From the NCBI GenBank assembly GCA_019914945.1, contig CM034106.1, forward strand, positions 5,084,001 through 5,148,000: a stretch of DNA of 64,000 bases. Reading direction: 5' to 3'. Both the position numbers and the translations under genes were made by a program. Below, in pieces: positions 38,501-48,166 of the stretch. The first letter of the stretch is position 1. The number at the start of each line of letters is the position of its first letter. Below the pieces are notes generated by a model that did not search any database, was not told the origin of the DNA, and saw only the letters and a program-made list of their open reading frames with translations. This DNA is from Typha latifolia. Its lineage: Eukaryota; Streptophyta; Magnoliopsida; Poales; Typhaceae.

Positions 38501-41500
38501 TGTTTATTTCTGTTCAATCTTAATATCTAAGTTGTCAACATTTACCATAAGTGGACAAATATATAAATTGAGGCACTGTTGACTAGAGAAAGCAATAGAA
38601 CGTATCTATTATATATTATCTGAATCAATCTGATCCTAGAATAATGCTGATAACTTATTATGCATACTGCATATAACAAATATGTTGTATGCTGTATGCA
38701 TGATAGAATAATATACCCTGTTACTAACTTTCTTTCTAGATGTGCGATGCAATATTAATATATCTGTTCTCAGCATTTCTTTTCGTACTTTTCATATTGA
38801 ACTATTGTAGTGAATCTCCATTTTTATCAGTACTATGCACTTTTTTTCTTTTTCAGAAATTGGGAGATCCGTATTAGTATATTAAATATGGAACAGTACT
38901 ATTTACAGTTACTAGCGAAATGTTTGGAAATGTCTGATGCATGCGCATATCCAAAAGTAATGTTAACAACTTATGCAGGGTGCTGGGACATATATGTTCA
39001 GGATAGATGATGAACGAGTTGTTGATGCTACTAGAGCAGGAAGCATAGCTCATTTAATCAACCACTCTTGTGAAGTAAGAAATATCATCTTCTTATTTTT
39101 GTGGAAATTTATTTTCTATGCATTATGCTACTCTTGTGAAGTTAGCAACATCGTGTTTCCTACAAGGATTACCATGACAAAAGCATGTGCCATGCCAATG
39201 CTTAGTTGGCATGGGGCTGCTAGTCAACATGCCCCAGTACTCTATTGGGTGCCATTGGTATATATTTTTTACTATATTTGGAGGTGTTTTATATTTGAAT
39301 ATATCTATTTATCCTTAGATTATTTTTGTAAATGGTTCTATTTTATTAAAGATAAAGAAATAGTAAAGTATAAATTTTATTCAACACATAATATGATTAA
39401 ATACATTTATTAATTGATAGTAATTCAATAATTAAAACCATAATTTAGTTGAATGTAGAATAACCAAGATAATCAAAAACTTTATTTGTTAGCACAAAAA
39501 TAATATGAGGATGTTGCGTCAAATATCGTCAATAATTTTTTTTTTTGAAAAATTTAATTGTTATGTTAAAAAATTTTGGCTAAAAATTATAAAATTTGGG
39601 TTCAAATCAATTCATATAGAGTTAATTTAACATGTTCCTATCCCAATTTTGTTCAAACGTTAAAGAATGACATTTTTTGCCTTTTTTGATATTTGGGAGA
39701 AATCTAATTATTTTGAAATTTTAGCTTTACCTCCAAACATGTTCTATCCAATTTCAATGAATTTGACAAATTAATTTTAATTTTCTGAAATTTGGGGAAA
39801 ACTTTGTGGGAAGTTTAATTTTCCTTTTGATTCCCATATTTTGAGTAGTATCTTTTATAGATCTAGCATCAAAATGCTAGATCTATGAAGAAAGACCCTT
39901 ACAAATGATAGATTTAGCAAAATTAAGCTAGATCTAGTATTTGTACACCGCAAACTAGTTTTTAAAATATAAAATTTTTTTTAAGAGAGAAAAATATTTG
40001 ATGGTATTTGAAGAAGAAATCTCGTATCTTCCTTAATTTCTTCTCTTTCCCCTCTTATTGACCTTCTCTCACCTTATGTCATTTTCACTTATTATTTTAG
40101 TGAAATGGCTTCCAAACAATTAGACAAAATGTCTCTTGCTAACCGACAAGACCATCTTTGCCATTCAATAATAGAATGGAGGTGTGGGATGATTGTAGTT
40201 AATTTTGGGCAAATTTTAATTTCCTAGCATTGGATTTTGATTTAGCCCTTAAAACCTAGTTTAAGGCCTTAGAAAGGTTTTTAGCATGTCAAGACTATCT
40301 AGTATCCTAACAGCACATTGGAATGGACAGTATGTTCTAGATACATCCTTTGCCGAGCTTGGGTTGGCACTCCCTATGCCATTAAAATGATAATCCTTGT
40401 TGGATGATAAATTTAGGAGGAAAATTCAAATCATTAAGGGCATGCATGAACTCTTAGTAGCATGGTTTGCCGGATTAGCCAATCCGAATCGGGATCGGTC
40501 GAACCCCGATCCCAATTTAGGTTCGATCCGAACTCTCTTTCTTACTCTCTTTCTTTCTTTCAATCTTTCTTTCTTTTTTTTTCCTCTCGTTACCATATAA
40601 CCATTGTTTTTCTTATGGAGAGATCTAGCTTCGACAAATTTGGACGTATTGAATATATATAATTTTTTAATTTATTTCTTTATTTCTCTCCTAGTTTTTT
40701 ATTTATTTCTTCCACTCTCTCCCTTCTTCTTTTTCTTCACTACATTATAGTTTTTCTTTCTCTTGTTTGATTTTCTTCTACTCACTCCTTTTCTAATCTC
40801 TTCTTCTTTTTAATTTTTATTGCACCATAGTTTCTTTCTTTATTTCTTATTTTTGTTAAACTTTTTTCTAAATTTTTAGAAGTTTTCCTACATTTTTAAA
40901 ATAATATTTAGAATTTTACGTAATGAAAAAGTTTGATCCAGTCAATACTTATTGTTTTTTCGGAAGGCTGATCTCGATCCCGATTTTTTGAACCTTGCTT
41001 AGTAGTTGACGATCATGCTGAATTTGTTTCTTATAAAAAAAACTTTTATGCGAAAAAAAATTTGTTCAAAGTTAACCCAATGATACATTGATACCATACC
41101 TCTATTCTATTGAATGGTTGTTTTGGAGCAAAATTAAACAAATCTATTGCACGGACAAGCTTGTAGTAGTTCACGTCGAATCAATTCCTTGCGAACAAAC
41201 TTTTACGGGAAAAAGAAAATTTTCACAAAATTAAACCACAATGATCCCACATCTCTATTCTGTCCTAGATATTAGTGTAACATACGCAATTAGATTCTGA
41301 TCTTATAATTTTCCCAAATTCTTCCCTGATCTCCTAGGTTGGTGCACATAACTAGGGGAAACCCTTTGATTTCTAAAATTTGAAGTATAATTTGTATATA
41401 TCAAACATCAAAAGACAAAGAGGTATCATAAGGAATGAAAACAACCCCAAATTAGGTTTGTTTAAAGTAAACTTTGCTCAATTCCGTAGCCATAAAGGAG

Positions 41501-44500
41501 TATCTAGATACTCCCCCCGTATTGATGTATATAGTTTACTGGCACAATATGTATCAAGTATCGACTTGTGCCAACTTGCATGATAATCCATGACTTCTTC
41601 CATCTTAACCTGCCCATCATTTCCTAGTTAGATCGCTCATCCATCTCTCTTCTAGTCTTATCTTTTACCCACTAAAAATTAACCCCAATTGGTTTTTTTA
41701 GAAAAATAATTTATAAATCTAGCAATGGAAATTTAAGGTCATGAGTCTTATAGCAGATTAAGAAACAATTTAGACCAAGAATTTAAGACTCGCGTGGAAC
41801 ATTGTGCAATGATCCTGCTGGCATGATACATGCTGAGTGGCATAGAGCATGAAGTTGATGACAAAGTTAAAAGGGAGGTGAAATAAGTAGGGAGAATTAG
41901 AGGTAGGCATAGTAATGATGGTGAGGTCGATGACGCAAGTCAATGAGAGCAAAGAGGTATTCTCCGGCAAAACACTAATTAGAATAGCACTACTACGAGA
42001 GGGTAAGGGTACAATTAATGATCTACTTAACTAGATAGTCAGATCATTCACTTGGTTGACTATATGCTTAAGCATATTGTAGTTTTCTCATTACCCTTCC
42101 AGCATCCAAAATGGGAGAAAGTCCTGTTGGCATGCACTCTTGACACATGTCATCATCTAGCTCTTCCGCTATGACACCAGGGTCAGCCCTAATGTAAGGC
42201 GACTTGAGCCATTACCTAAGGGAAGGGCCTAATAAAAATATTATAATCCTTAACCCCTTATGCGCTATAGTTTACGATGGTCCCACCATCAAAAAACTGA
42301 TGCATTTGCATGTGCCTACTTAGAAGTGAAGCCACTTATTTTGTAGAAGAGATTTAACCCACTGCATTTATTGTTTTAAGGGGCTCGCCAGCAAAACTTA
42401 GGAATCCTGCATCTACATTAATGTATGAGGAAGGTTGTATCGGACAAGTAGTTGTGTATATCGAATGAATTTTTCGCTTTTTGATAAGTGCCCCTTGAGC
42501 ACTGACTAGTTTCTCCTCCTTCTATTGTCAATATATATATATATATATATATTTTTTTTTTTTAATTTTAATTTTAGGTTTTCCTTAAATCTATAATGTT
42601 CATATAACATTCCCCACTGCATTTGCTTCTGAGTTTTGAGATTCAATCAGATCCAGAATTTTCCTTCTCGCCAAAGATTCAACAACCAGAGAAAAACATA
42701 ATAGTTAATCAGTAATCTATGAAAAGGGGGCTTGATGTGAAAATTTTATTATTAATTTTACATCTCAAAAAACAAAAAAATTACAACTTACAACTAAAAT
42801 AAAGTGTCATACTTTAGGTGTTAATCATATAACACTGTTCACAATGTTAAGCTTGAATTTTGAAAGTTCTATTGGAAGTTTGAAACAAAGTCATGGTAAA
42901 CTGCTTAGGTGGTGACAGTTGGTAACCATCCCCACATGAAAATGTGGCCCAACCATAATACAAGGGCGTCTTTAAGTAGAAGATACATATGTGCCTGAGC
43001 CTAGTTTCATATGCATATGCATATGCTTCATCTTAATAATAGCAATGATGACTATACCACAGGCACGGACTGTGCCGACCACCGGTCAGCAAGGCAAGAC
43101 ACGTGCTGTAAAAGGAGAGAAAAAGGTAAGGGATATTCACCTTCGCCTTTGCAGTTGTTGTCGCCATTGCTCGTCGCTCGTTGTCGCTTAGATTCGAATT
43201 CAGACCCGTAACTTAAGTTTTTAACCCCCTCCCTCTCTCTCTCTCTCTCTCAATCTCTCTCTCTTGATCTCTCTTCTCTTTCGGGCGGGCTAGGGCACCT
43301 GACGAAGTGACGGCGATCGACGACGGGTAGCTCAATGACGAGGTCGATGGTGAGCAGCGAAGCTATTAGGAGGGGGTGCGGCACCCCTCGTGCCACGTGC
43401 CGATATGATGTCGGCACGGCAAGTGTCGATCGGCACGCCCCATGTCGGTCGGCACAGCCATCCATGAATAATATATAGGATAGATAGATGCATTCTCGTT
43501 ATGATAGCTGCGAGCTTTATAGTGTTTTTTCTTCTTTTGACTAATTAAAATATGAACAATATATTCAAGTGTGTCTAGTGTATCCTTTTATTACTTGTCT
43601 TGTGTTTCTAGTTCATATTGTCTCGTGTTTCCTTAATATATCTATTGTTCTTTATCAACTTGTATTTGTAATATGTTATATTGCTTGTAAAGCAATGAAG
43701 CATGGACATGGACACGGGACACGGACACGACACGATACGGACACAATGGCATAGCAAATTTTGAAAATATAGGACACGGACATGGCATAGGACACGACGA
43801 AATAAATAAATAAAAATATATATATTATTGATACATCTAAAGTAAAAGTTTGCAATCTAGTAGTGTTAAATACACATACATTAAGCTATAAGAACTAAGA
43901 AGTGTCATTCAAAGAATTAAGAAGTATACATCAAGTAAGAACTAATTTAAATATAAGAACAAATTGAAAGACAATCAAAAGTGTACAAAATTCTAAAAAG
44001 GTATCAGATTATCATTACAAGCCTCAAAAGTGTAAAACATGTCCAACTGTCCAAGTAACTAAGTTCCACAGAAGTTTAAAAACTAACAATCATTATAAAA
44101 TAGCAATATAAGGTAGATCATTCATCTTCAGCTGCCTTATTGCCTTCATCAACAAACATTATAGTCTCCAAATCCAGTTCATCAATTGAGAGATCAGTAA
44201 ACTCTAACATTCCCGCACCATTAAAGGAATCATAAGAATCTCCTTCGACATTCCACATCTTAGTCTCCTCTCTCAAATAATCTGGAGACCTCTTTGATAG
44301 GAGGCGAAGATTAGTATGCACATATACTAAATCTTCAGCTCTCTGTGGAGTTATCTTGTTCCTTTTCAATGAATGGATGAAAGAATAGGTGCTCCAGTTC
44401 TTCTCACAACTTAAGGTTGCCTAATTAACCTAAGTGCTAAATTTTGAAGAATAGAAGCAGAAGCACCATGAGCAACCCACCACATGTTTGGATCAAGTTC

Positions 44501-46769
44501 CTATCTATAATATGATCCCTTGTAGACTTGTTGACAATAATTGCATCTAAAATTATGATTTCCTCCACCTTCTTCTAGTTTCTCTTCTTAGTAACATATT
44601 TCCACAAAGGGGCATTATCATCCACAGAAGATGCAGTATTTTAACTAGAATCGGGACTATTTTCGTATTCATTTTTCTTCAACTTGCAATAAAACTACAT
44701 TAGTAAAGAGATATATGACATTAGTAAAGAGATATGTATTAGCAGATTAACAATTTAACAGATAGAAAAGCTTTAATATAATTTAACAATTTAATAACAG
44801 GAGATTAAAATAACTAACGAAATTAAAATAATTTAACAAAGAGAAAATGAGAGTGAGACAGCGAGAGAGAATGAGAGAAATGGAGGAAGGAAGAGACAGA
44901 GAGAGAGAGAAAGTGACATAGTGAGATAAAGAGAAAGACAGCGAGAGAGAGACAGAGAGAGACAGCGAGAGAGAGGGAGGGAGGGAGGAAGAGACAGAGG
45001 CAGAGATAGAGAAGAACCTGTTGTCCTCGTCGTGCTCAGCCCGTCGTGCTCGCTCAGCAGCCCGTCGATCGTTGCGCTCGCTTAGTAGCCCGTCGATCGT
45101 TGCGCTCGCTCAGTAGCCCGCCGATCGTTGCGCTCGCTTAGTAGCCCGTCGCGCCTTGGATCGTCGCTCGGCAGCCACTAGAGGTTTTTAGGGCTTCGAT
45201 CATCTGATTCGTCGCTCAACAGTGAAGGTGAGGACAACGATTTGGGTTTTAGTTTTTATTATTAGGTTTGGATCCGGGTTAACAACATTTGACTGAACCC
45301 GACTAGACCAGTTAAACATTATCTAAAATACCGGCTATGTCCTAATAGTGTCCGTAATTTTTTTTTTGGAATACTCTAGACATGTGTCCCATGCGTGTCG
45401 GACACGAACACTTCCTCCTAGGAGAGGTGTCCGTGCTTCATTATTGTAGAGTGAGTCTTACTTCCAGTGTCCTTCAGTTCGGTAACAATGAGAAATTTTA
45501 GGACTAACAAAATTTGAGCTAAGATGTAAGATTAAAGTCTTAAATCAATATATCTCTGAAAAGAGTGTTTGCTGATGGAGTATACTTAAGCACATAATTA
45601 ACTTGTTCATCAACAAAGTCAATCACTAATAACAAATTTTTAGACTTATATTTTGAAAGAACATTGATCTGTCAATCATGAGTTAATTATGCATTTGTAG
45701 CAAGAAATCCTAATAGTGATTCTTCAAATTCATATATCATGCACAATAAAATTATGTATATAGTCAACTTATTACAAATAGAACCTTCTTGACCTAATAG
45801 AAGCCTCTAAGAAGTACCCTAGAAGTACAAAGGCTCCAAGAGTAGCCATATTTAATTTTATTTTTGATTTTTAAAAAATCGGTTACGTGAAGGAAGCATT
45901 CAATGCATATCCTTGAGGTATTCAATGAGTATCTTGTACGATATCTGATATGTTAGACTAGAGTTTTGAAGTATCTTTCCAAGGATATAGTAGGCATTTA
46001 CAAGATAATATGAGGGCTGACAACACATCAAACCAACGATGGCTGTGCTACAGACACGGACTGTGCCGACCACTGGCCGACACAGAATGGCATGGCACGT
46101 GCCGTGACACTTGCTGGCTGTGCCGTAAGAGGAGAGAAAAAAAAAGAGATACCCACCTTCGCCTCCGCCGTCGTCGATTGCATATTGTCTTATATAACGA
46201 TGCACGTGCCTATGGCACGGCCATTGTTGCTGATGATATTGACTTTAATTTGTAGTATAAACACCTGGTCTGAAAACAGAGGACAGATGGAATTGTTGTT
46301 TTAAGCAGAGTTATATAAGACAGTTTCTGTTTAACTAATTTTACATAATTCTCTTTGCATACGTATTGCTTGTTGTCCTTACTAATTTCCTCTTGTACAT
46401 TTGTCTTTTGTCCTTACTAACAAAACTTACTTTCTTTTATTATGCAGCCTAACTGTTATTCAAGAGTCATAAGTGTTAATGGTGATGATCATATTATTAT
46501 ATTTGCAAAACGGGACATTAACAAATGGGAGGAGCTGACATATGATTATAGGTTTGATATGAAAATTGTCTTTCTAGCTATTAGTTTTCCTGTTAATTTT
46601 CTATTGACAATGATTTTTCTTAATCAGATTCTTTTCCATCGATGAGCAACTTTCTTGTTATTGTGGATTTCCAAGATGTCGTGGAATCGTTAATGACGCT
46701 GAAGCAGAGCAGCAAGCAGCGAAAGTTAGGGTGCATCAAAGTGATTTAATTCATTGGAAAGGTGAATGA
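9954..46769 (+). CDS. ATX1/ATX2-like: ATX1/ATX2-type Trithorax H3K4 methyltransferase, 24 exons
   Basis: Nuclear SET-domain enzyme that methylates histone H3 lysine 4 and antagonises Polycomb. Exons: 9954-10492, 10604-10655, 10734-10808, 11201-11414, 13031-13154, 13378-13482, 18978-19177, 19333-19425, 19634-19731, 21416-21565, 27366-27491, 27638-27685, 27757-27874, 27952-28017, 28088-28149, 28432-28488, 28632-28700, 28815-29010, 29353-29619, 35968-36029, 36109-36186, 38979-39074, 46448-46551, 46628-46769. They sum to 3141 nt (1046 aa), and all introns are GT-AG. The family's Arabidopsis members are near 1060 aa. Domains: PWWP about aa 283-390 (DPGDLVWAKLTGHAMWPAVV across exons 4-5), FYRN about 437-500, FYRC about 500-580, PHD from about 583 (CSVCDMDEE, QCDKC), extended PHD about 640-760, SET about 887-1003 with NHSCEPNC (961-968) and ELTYDYR, and post-SET CYCGFPRC near 1010. 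Start chosen because the N-terminal PVRYLPLGRVYSS follows. ATG 9966 is an in-frame alternative. Catalytic motifs look intact. Confidence 0.95.
10809..13030 (+). other. ATX introns 3 and 4 (around exon 4)
   Basis: Intron 3 (10809-11200) and intron 4 (11415-13030) are T-rich with standard plant splice borders. The open frame 11144-11503 is exon 4 read through into both introns, not a separate gene. I see no transposon with clear borders in either intron. Confidence 0.6.
13699..14224. mobile_element. hAT-like MITE in ATX intron 6
   Basis: The left end reads TACTATGAAAACGGATT. The inverse complement of the right end reads TTAGGGGTGAAAACAGG, a terminus typical of many plant hAT MITEs. Subterminal regions are rich in GTATCCGTATCC-like and GTATTCGTATTTG repeats on both sides. 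No coding capacity. An 8-bp target duplication was not found, so the left border is approximate. Confidence 0.45.
14680..17800 (-). pseudogene. hAT transposase remnant (copy A, DUF659 type) in ATX intron 6
   Basis: Read on the minus strand, 17200-16950 gives a DUF659-like segment (DEFHTYIETFIKHCDEFNCTL, then ICDGWTTQN, then YIDATAHFK). Next comes VVTNNRANYKTAG, where families of this type have a conserved D in VVTDNA. Then CAAHCL-like sequence leads into the frame 16752-16495: WIFNLLRQITGCKEIIKPG, TRFITYFLALKS and SQEWS. Stops and frameshifts break it, and the second acidic residue is replaced by N, so it is not functional. The whole stretch aligns in order with copy B (22500-24860) in intron 10. 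Copy A carries about 700 extra bases near 14.8-15.7 kb. Its termini are not clear. Confidence 0.8.
17797..17950 (+). repeat. Tandem duplication of about 80 bp
   Basis: TTTTAGACGGTTGACA, then GACACTGCCACTTATTTTC and CCAATTACATTTGATACGC, occur twice (about 17802-17860 and 17883-17945), nearly identical. This is a recent local duplication at the edge of hAT copy A. Confidence 0.75.
18048..18270 (+). repeat. 40-bp minisatellite, five to six copies
   Basis: The unit AAATTAAATAATTCAGCAAA followed by TATTTAATCTCAATTTTAGT repeats at an exact 40-bp spacing with few changes. It lies in ATX intron 6 between hAT copy A and exon 7. Confidence 0.75.
18271..18977 (+). other. 3' part of ATX intron 6
   Basis: AT-rich. 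A sequence near 18545-18572 ending ACTAAACGGCCCCTA resembles the terminus of a MITE (TAGGGGCCGTTTAGT on the other strand), but I found no matching left end. Otherwise nothing recognisable before the acceptor at 18976-18977. Confidence 0.4.
19732..21415 (+). other. ATX intron 9
   Basis: About 1.7 kb of T-rich intron between FYRN and FYRC coding exons. Small open frames on both strands have no recognisable motifs. No repeat with clear termini seen. Confidence 0.5.
21933..24920 (-). mobile_element. hAT element (copy B) with 8-bp target duplication, ATX intron 10
   Basis: The 2988-bp element starts CAATGTTCAAAAAATC and ends ACAAACCTTG, so its ends are CAATGTTC and, inverted, CAAGGTTTG. Flanks GCTAATAT (21925-21932) and ACTAATAT (24921-24928) match at 7 of 8 positions, the hAT target size. 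On the minus strand it carries remnants of the same transposase as copy A. The C-terminal dimerisation domain is clearest (about 23000-22700): PNLIPIAKILNQT, then FSLIHTKIRNKLT and KLVFC. Multiple stops show it is defective. Its outer 150 bp resemble the MITEs at 33.8 and 40.5 kb, so it is a candidate relative of their autonomous parent. Confidence 0.8.
24929..27365 (+). other. 3' part of ATX intron 10 with simple repeats
   Basis: Contains a GA microsatellite (about 25754-25782), an AC/CT compound microsatellite (about 26522-26570), and a patch rich in GGCCGATCC/GGATCGG (25605-25720) that resembles hAT subterminal sequence but has no clear ends. Open frames here are repeat artefacts or have no motif. 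Confidence 0.5.
29945..30510. mobile_element. hAT MITE in ATX intron 19
   Basis: The 566-bp element has ends TAGGGCTGTCAAAATAATCA and, inverted, TAAGGGTGTAATCAAGC. Flanking octamers CGTTTGAG (29937-29944) and CATTCGAG (30511-30518) match at 6 of 8. The interior is filled with AAGCTTGA/GAGCTCGATC-type repeats and has no coding capacity. Termini of the TAGGG(C/T)TGTCA form and 8-bp targets fit the hAT superfamily. Confidence 0.75.
30511..33564 (+). other. Middle of ATX intron 19
   Basis: AT-rich with a GA/CT-rich patch (31060-31205) that produces artefactual frames on both strands. A possible LTR lies within it (separate entry). A segment near 31545-31605 with GGCGG-rich sequence may be another repeat remnant. 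No gene supported. Confidence 0.4.
32412..32785 (+). repeat. Possible solo LTR (Copia-like)
   Basis: The segment begins TGTTGGACAAGCC. It contains a TATA-like CCATATAAGGG, then a TTGTAAAAGAG / GTGAATGACAAGTGAGAA stretch typical of plant Copia LTRs. It ends near TATCACAG, followed by TAGGTGCTATCTAGA, which resembles a tRNA primer site. No internal domain is present and no target duplication was found, so the call is tentative. Confidence 0.35.
33573..34764. mobile_element. Older hAT-type MITE hosting a nested sister copy
   Basis: GTTGTTAT occurs at 33565-33572 and again at 34765-34772, a perfect 8-bp duplication. The left end contains CATGGTTTGAAC (from 33581) and the right end is AGGAACCATG, so the termini are CATGGTT in inverted orientation. 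Removing the nested element at 33778-34330 and its duplicated target leaves about 620 bp. The right arm (34600-34764) aligns with the right arm of the nested copy. Confidence 0.65.
33778..34330. mobile_element. hAT-type MITE nested in older copy, ATX intron 19
   Basis: The 553-bp element has ends CATGGTTCATCGAATC and TTTTTCAAATCTTG (inverted CAAGATTTG). Flanks GGATCAAC (33770-33777) and GGATCAAT (34331-34338) match at 7 of 8. The interior includes a CT run, then TTACCATATAACCATCG, then GGAGAGATCTAGCTCC, all shared with the MITE at 40461-40997. The outer arm resembles the end of hAT copy B. Confidence 0.8.
34773..35967 (+). other. 3' part of ATX intron 19
   Basis: AT-rich intron with GA-rich and T-rich patches. 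I see no gene and no element with clear ends. The acceptor CTAG at 35964-35967 precedes exon 20. Confidence 0.4.
36187..38978 (+). other. ATX intron 21
   Basis: A 2.8-kb intron splitting the SET domain. Open frames on both strands (for example 36844-37110 minus and 37089-37289 plus) show no domain and have A/G-rich bias. No repeat with defined termini was recognised. Confidence 0.4.
39075..40452 (+). other. 5' part of ATX intron 22
   Basis: A short palindromic patch (ATGCCAATGCTTAGTTGGCAT, about 39190-39215) and long AT-rich stretches. The frame 38973-39413 is exon 22 read through the donor at 39075. A repeated near-duplicate of TACTCTTGTGAAGT (39130-39143) copies the exon end, which may reflect slippage. 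No gene supported. Confidence 0.35.
40461..40997. mobile_element. hAT-type MITE with perfect 8-bp target duplication, ATX intron 22
   Basis: The 537-bp element has ends CATGGTTTGCCGGATT and TTTTTTGAACCTTG (inverted CAAGGTTCAAAAAATC). The octamer CTTAGTAG is exactly repeated at 40453-40460 and 40998-41005. The inverted right terminus is almost identical to the left end of hAT copy B (CAATGTTCAAAAAATC), and similarity continues for about 150 bp. This ties the MITE family to that hAT group. Confidence 0.9.
41006..43039 (+). other. Part of ATX intron 22 with AT microsatellite
   Basis: AT-rich sequence with an (AT)n run followed by T (42530-42562). No gene or bounded element recognised. Open frames lack motifs. 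Confidence 0.35.
43045..43456. repeat. GC-rich repeat with GGCACGGACTGTGCCGACC ends (copy 1)
   Basis: The left end carries GGCACGGACTGTGCCGACC. The right end reads GTCGGTCGGCACAGCCAT, which inverts to ATGGCTGTGCCGACCGAC, so the ends form an imperfect inverted pair. The left 120 bp recur at 46040-46180. Inside is a CT microsatellite (43230-43275). It is markedly GC-rich compared with the intron. Could be a MITE or an LTR piece. No target duplication established. Confidence 0.45.
44118..44660 (-). pseudogene. Truncated hAT transposase: BED finger joined to dimerisation domain
   Basis: From 44650 on the minus strand the peptide reads DDNAPLWKYVTK, then GGGNHNFRCNYCQQVYKGS, the Cys2 half of a BED zinc finger. 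Without the catalytic core, the next recognisable sequence is DPNMWWVAHGASASILQNLA. Then comes the frame 44369-44118: RNKITPQRAEDLVYVHTNLR, LLSKRSPDY, MWNVEGDSYDSFNGAGMLE. The second block is the hAT C-terminal dimerisation region. Frameshifts and stops separate the blocks. The product, if made, could not transpose. Confidence 0.8.
45039..45144 (+). repeat. 28-bp minisatellite, three to four copies
   Basis: CCCGTCGATCGTTGCGCTCG followed by CTTAGTAG repeats at exactly 28-bp spacing three times, preceded by a shorter copy. It is very GC-rich and lies inside the deleted hAT element. Confidence 0.8.
46040..46225. repeat. GC-rich repeat related to 43045-43165 (copy 2)
   Basis: Shares CACGGACTGTGCCGACCAC, then AGGAGAGAAAAA and CACCTTCGCCT with copy 1, in the same orientation and order. 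Its ends ATGGCTGTGCTACAGAC and, inverted, ATGGCCGTGCCATAGGC are imperfect inverted repeats. It lies 220 bp before exon 23 of the ATX gene. Confidence 0.45.
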
Positions 46770-47312
46770 AGGTTAGTAGATTGAAGGCATAATTTGGTAT
46801 GTATCTTATAGGTTGCACATTTATTTGGAGGTTGTCTCTTAGCCATTTGATGCTTGCTTACAGATTGTCTTATTTTCTTATCTTGCTTGAAATATTGCTT
46901 ACTCTAAAATTTATTATGAGTTTATGCTTTTGTAGCCATTCTTATCTGAATTACAGATGATTCATATGCACGAGTGGTGCTCTAAAAAGGATTATGGAAG
47001 CTTGTAATAAGCCTTTTAGTACTTGTTAGTTATGGAAAAGGAATAATTACCTATCTATGCTTAGTTATAATATTTTTGAGTTATAAGTAATAGATAAATC
47101 ATAGGTAAATGAAAGAGTCATATATCGTCTAGCTAAGGTTTGACAAATTACCACTAGTTGTGAAATACAAATAATATGTAGAATTAGGAGTGAGATTTTG
47201 AAGTCAGCTCTTTAAGTCATGTCAAGTACTGGGCAGCTGGAATAACAATTGTTGGTAGGCATTGTGTCCTATATTGACATTTCTTTGTTATACTTGAAAT
47301 TAGATAGATTTG
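46770..47312 (+). other. ATX 3' flank / putative 3'UTR
   Basis: AT-rich sequence directly after the ATX stop. AAG|GTTAGT at 46769-46777 could act as a splice donor just behind the stop codon, with a possible acceptor TACTTGCAG at 52236-52244 beyond the retroelement. No decisive polyadenylation signal seen. Confidence 0.35.
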
Positions 47313-48127
47313 TGATACACCTTACGGGAGTCTTTTTTTATTATGCTAGTTATTTATTTCAGAAAAAAAAATAAGGATTCTATATATTGCGTTCGAACGC
47401 GGGAGGGGGTGTGTTCGAATGCCCTTGCGAATGCCTGTAGGCGTTCACATCGACAGAGAACACAATTTGTGCTTTCGAATGCGCTTGACCCCATTCGAAC
47501 GCCTGCGTTCGATGCTTGCATATGTTCGTATCGATAGAGAATGTAATTTGTGCATTCGAACGCGTTCGACCCTGTTCAAATGTAATCAGCGGGAGGGTTA
47601 ATAATTGTCATTTTTGGCTTGTTTAGTTAGCCTATTAAGGTGTGGATGGTAACTAAAAATATTATGATGAATGAATATTGAGTTTTATCTTCCCCCTTGT
47701 CTCTCTACCCTAATCTCCTTTTCTCTCCGTTTAAGCCCTCACCATGCGCCATCTCGATATCAGTGATCTAACCTCCCTCGTCTGTCAAGTTCTTCCTCCT
47801 TTGGATCTCGATCCTTTCTCTCCCTTCATCTTTTAAACTCTACAACCCATCCACCCTCATCTTTATTATCATCACTAACCTTATCATCACCACCACCCGT
47901 AACCACCACTATCACCCCCACTTTTGTGTATTTTTGTCCCAGTTGCACTTAGAATCTACGAAGGGCATAAATACGAAAAACGTAGATCAGGAAGTTTTGG
48001 ATCGACCGCCTTTGGTTTCGTAATATTCCGACTATGGTAGAATATCTGGTGAATATTTTTCCTCACCTGCGCTGGCTGCTTTCCTACAACCGATCCAAAT
48101 CGCGAAGAGGATGTTCCGTTCATAACA
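47313..48127 (+). repeat. Family T LTR, 815 bp, plus strand
   Basis: Starts TGATACACCTTACGGG and ends CCGTTCATAACA, two bases before a primer-binding site. The U3 has the TTCGAA/GCGTTCGAACGC cluster (47386-47580), the TATA-like CCTATTAAGG, then the CT-rich R region and a U5 with GAATATCTGGTGAATATT. It aligns from end to end with the minus-strand solo LTR at 3512-4319. Confidence 0.8.
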
Positions 48128-48129
48128 AG

Positions 48130-48142
48130 TGGTATTAGAGCC
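48130..48142 (+). other. Primer-binding site of the 47.3-kb Gypsy element
   Basis: TGGTATTAGAGCC, one mismatch from TGGTATCAGAGCC, starts two bases after the LTR. Initiator-Met tRNA type. Confidence 0.7.
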
Positions 48143-48166
48143 CGGCAGACCTCGGACCTCCATTAA

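Larger units (their letters stand above)
43690..45445 (-). mobile_element. Internally deleted hAT element, ATX intron 22
   Basis: The left terminus CAATGAAGCATGGACATGG is matched in inverse at the right end (AATGAAGCACGGACACC on the minus strand). Subterminal GGACACGG repeats lie at both ends. The interior encodes a truncated transposase on the minus strand (separate entry) plus GA-rich sequence (44830-45000) and a 28-bp minisatellite. No clear 8-bp target duplication was found, possibly through decay. Confidence 0.7.

Noticed and set aside
38973..39413. Separate 146-codon gene
   Set aside because: It is ATX exon 22 extended through the donor at 39075 into the intron.
43250..43465. Minus-strand Arg/Pro-rich 71-codon frame
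   Set aside because: It arises from the GC-rich repeat and the CT microsatellite.
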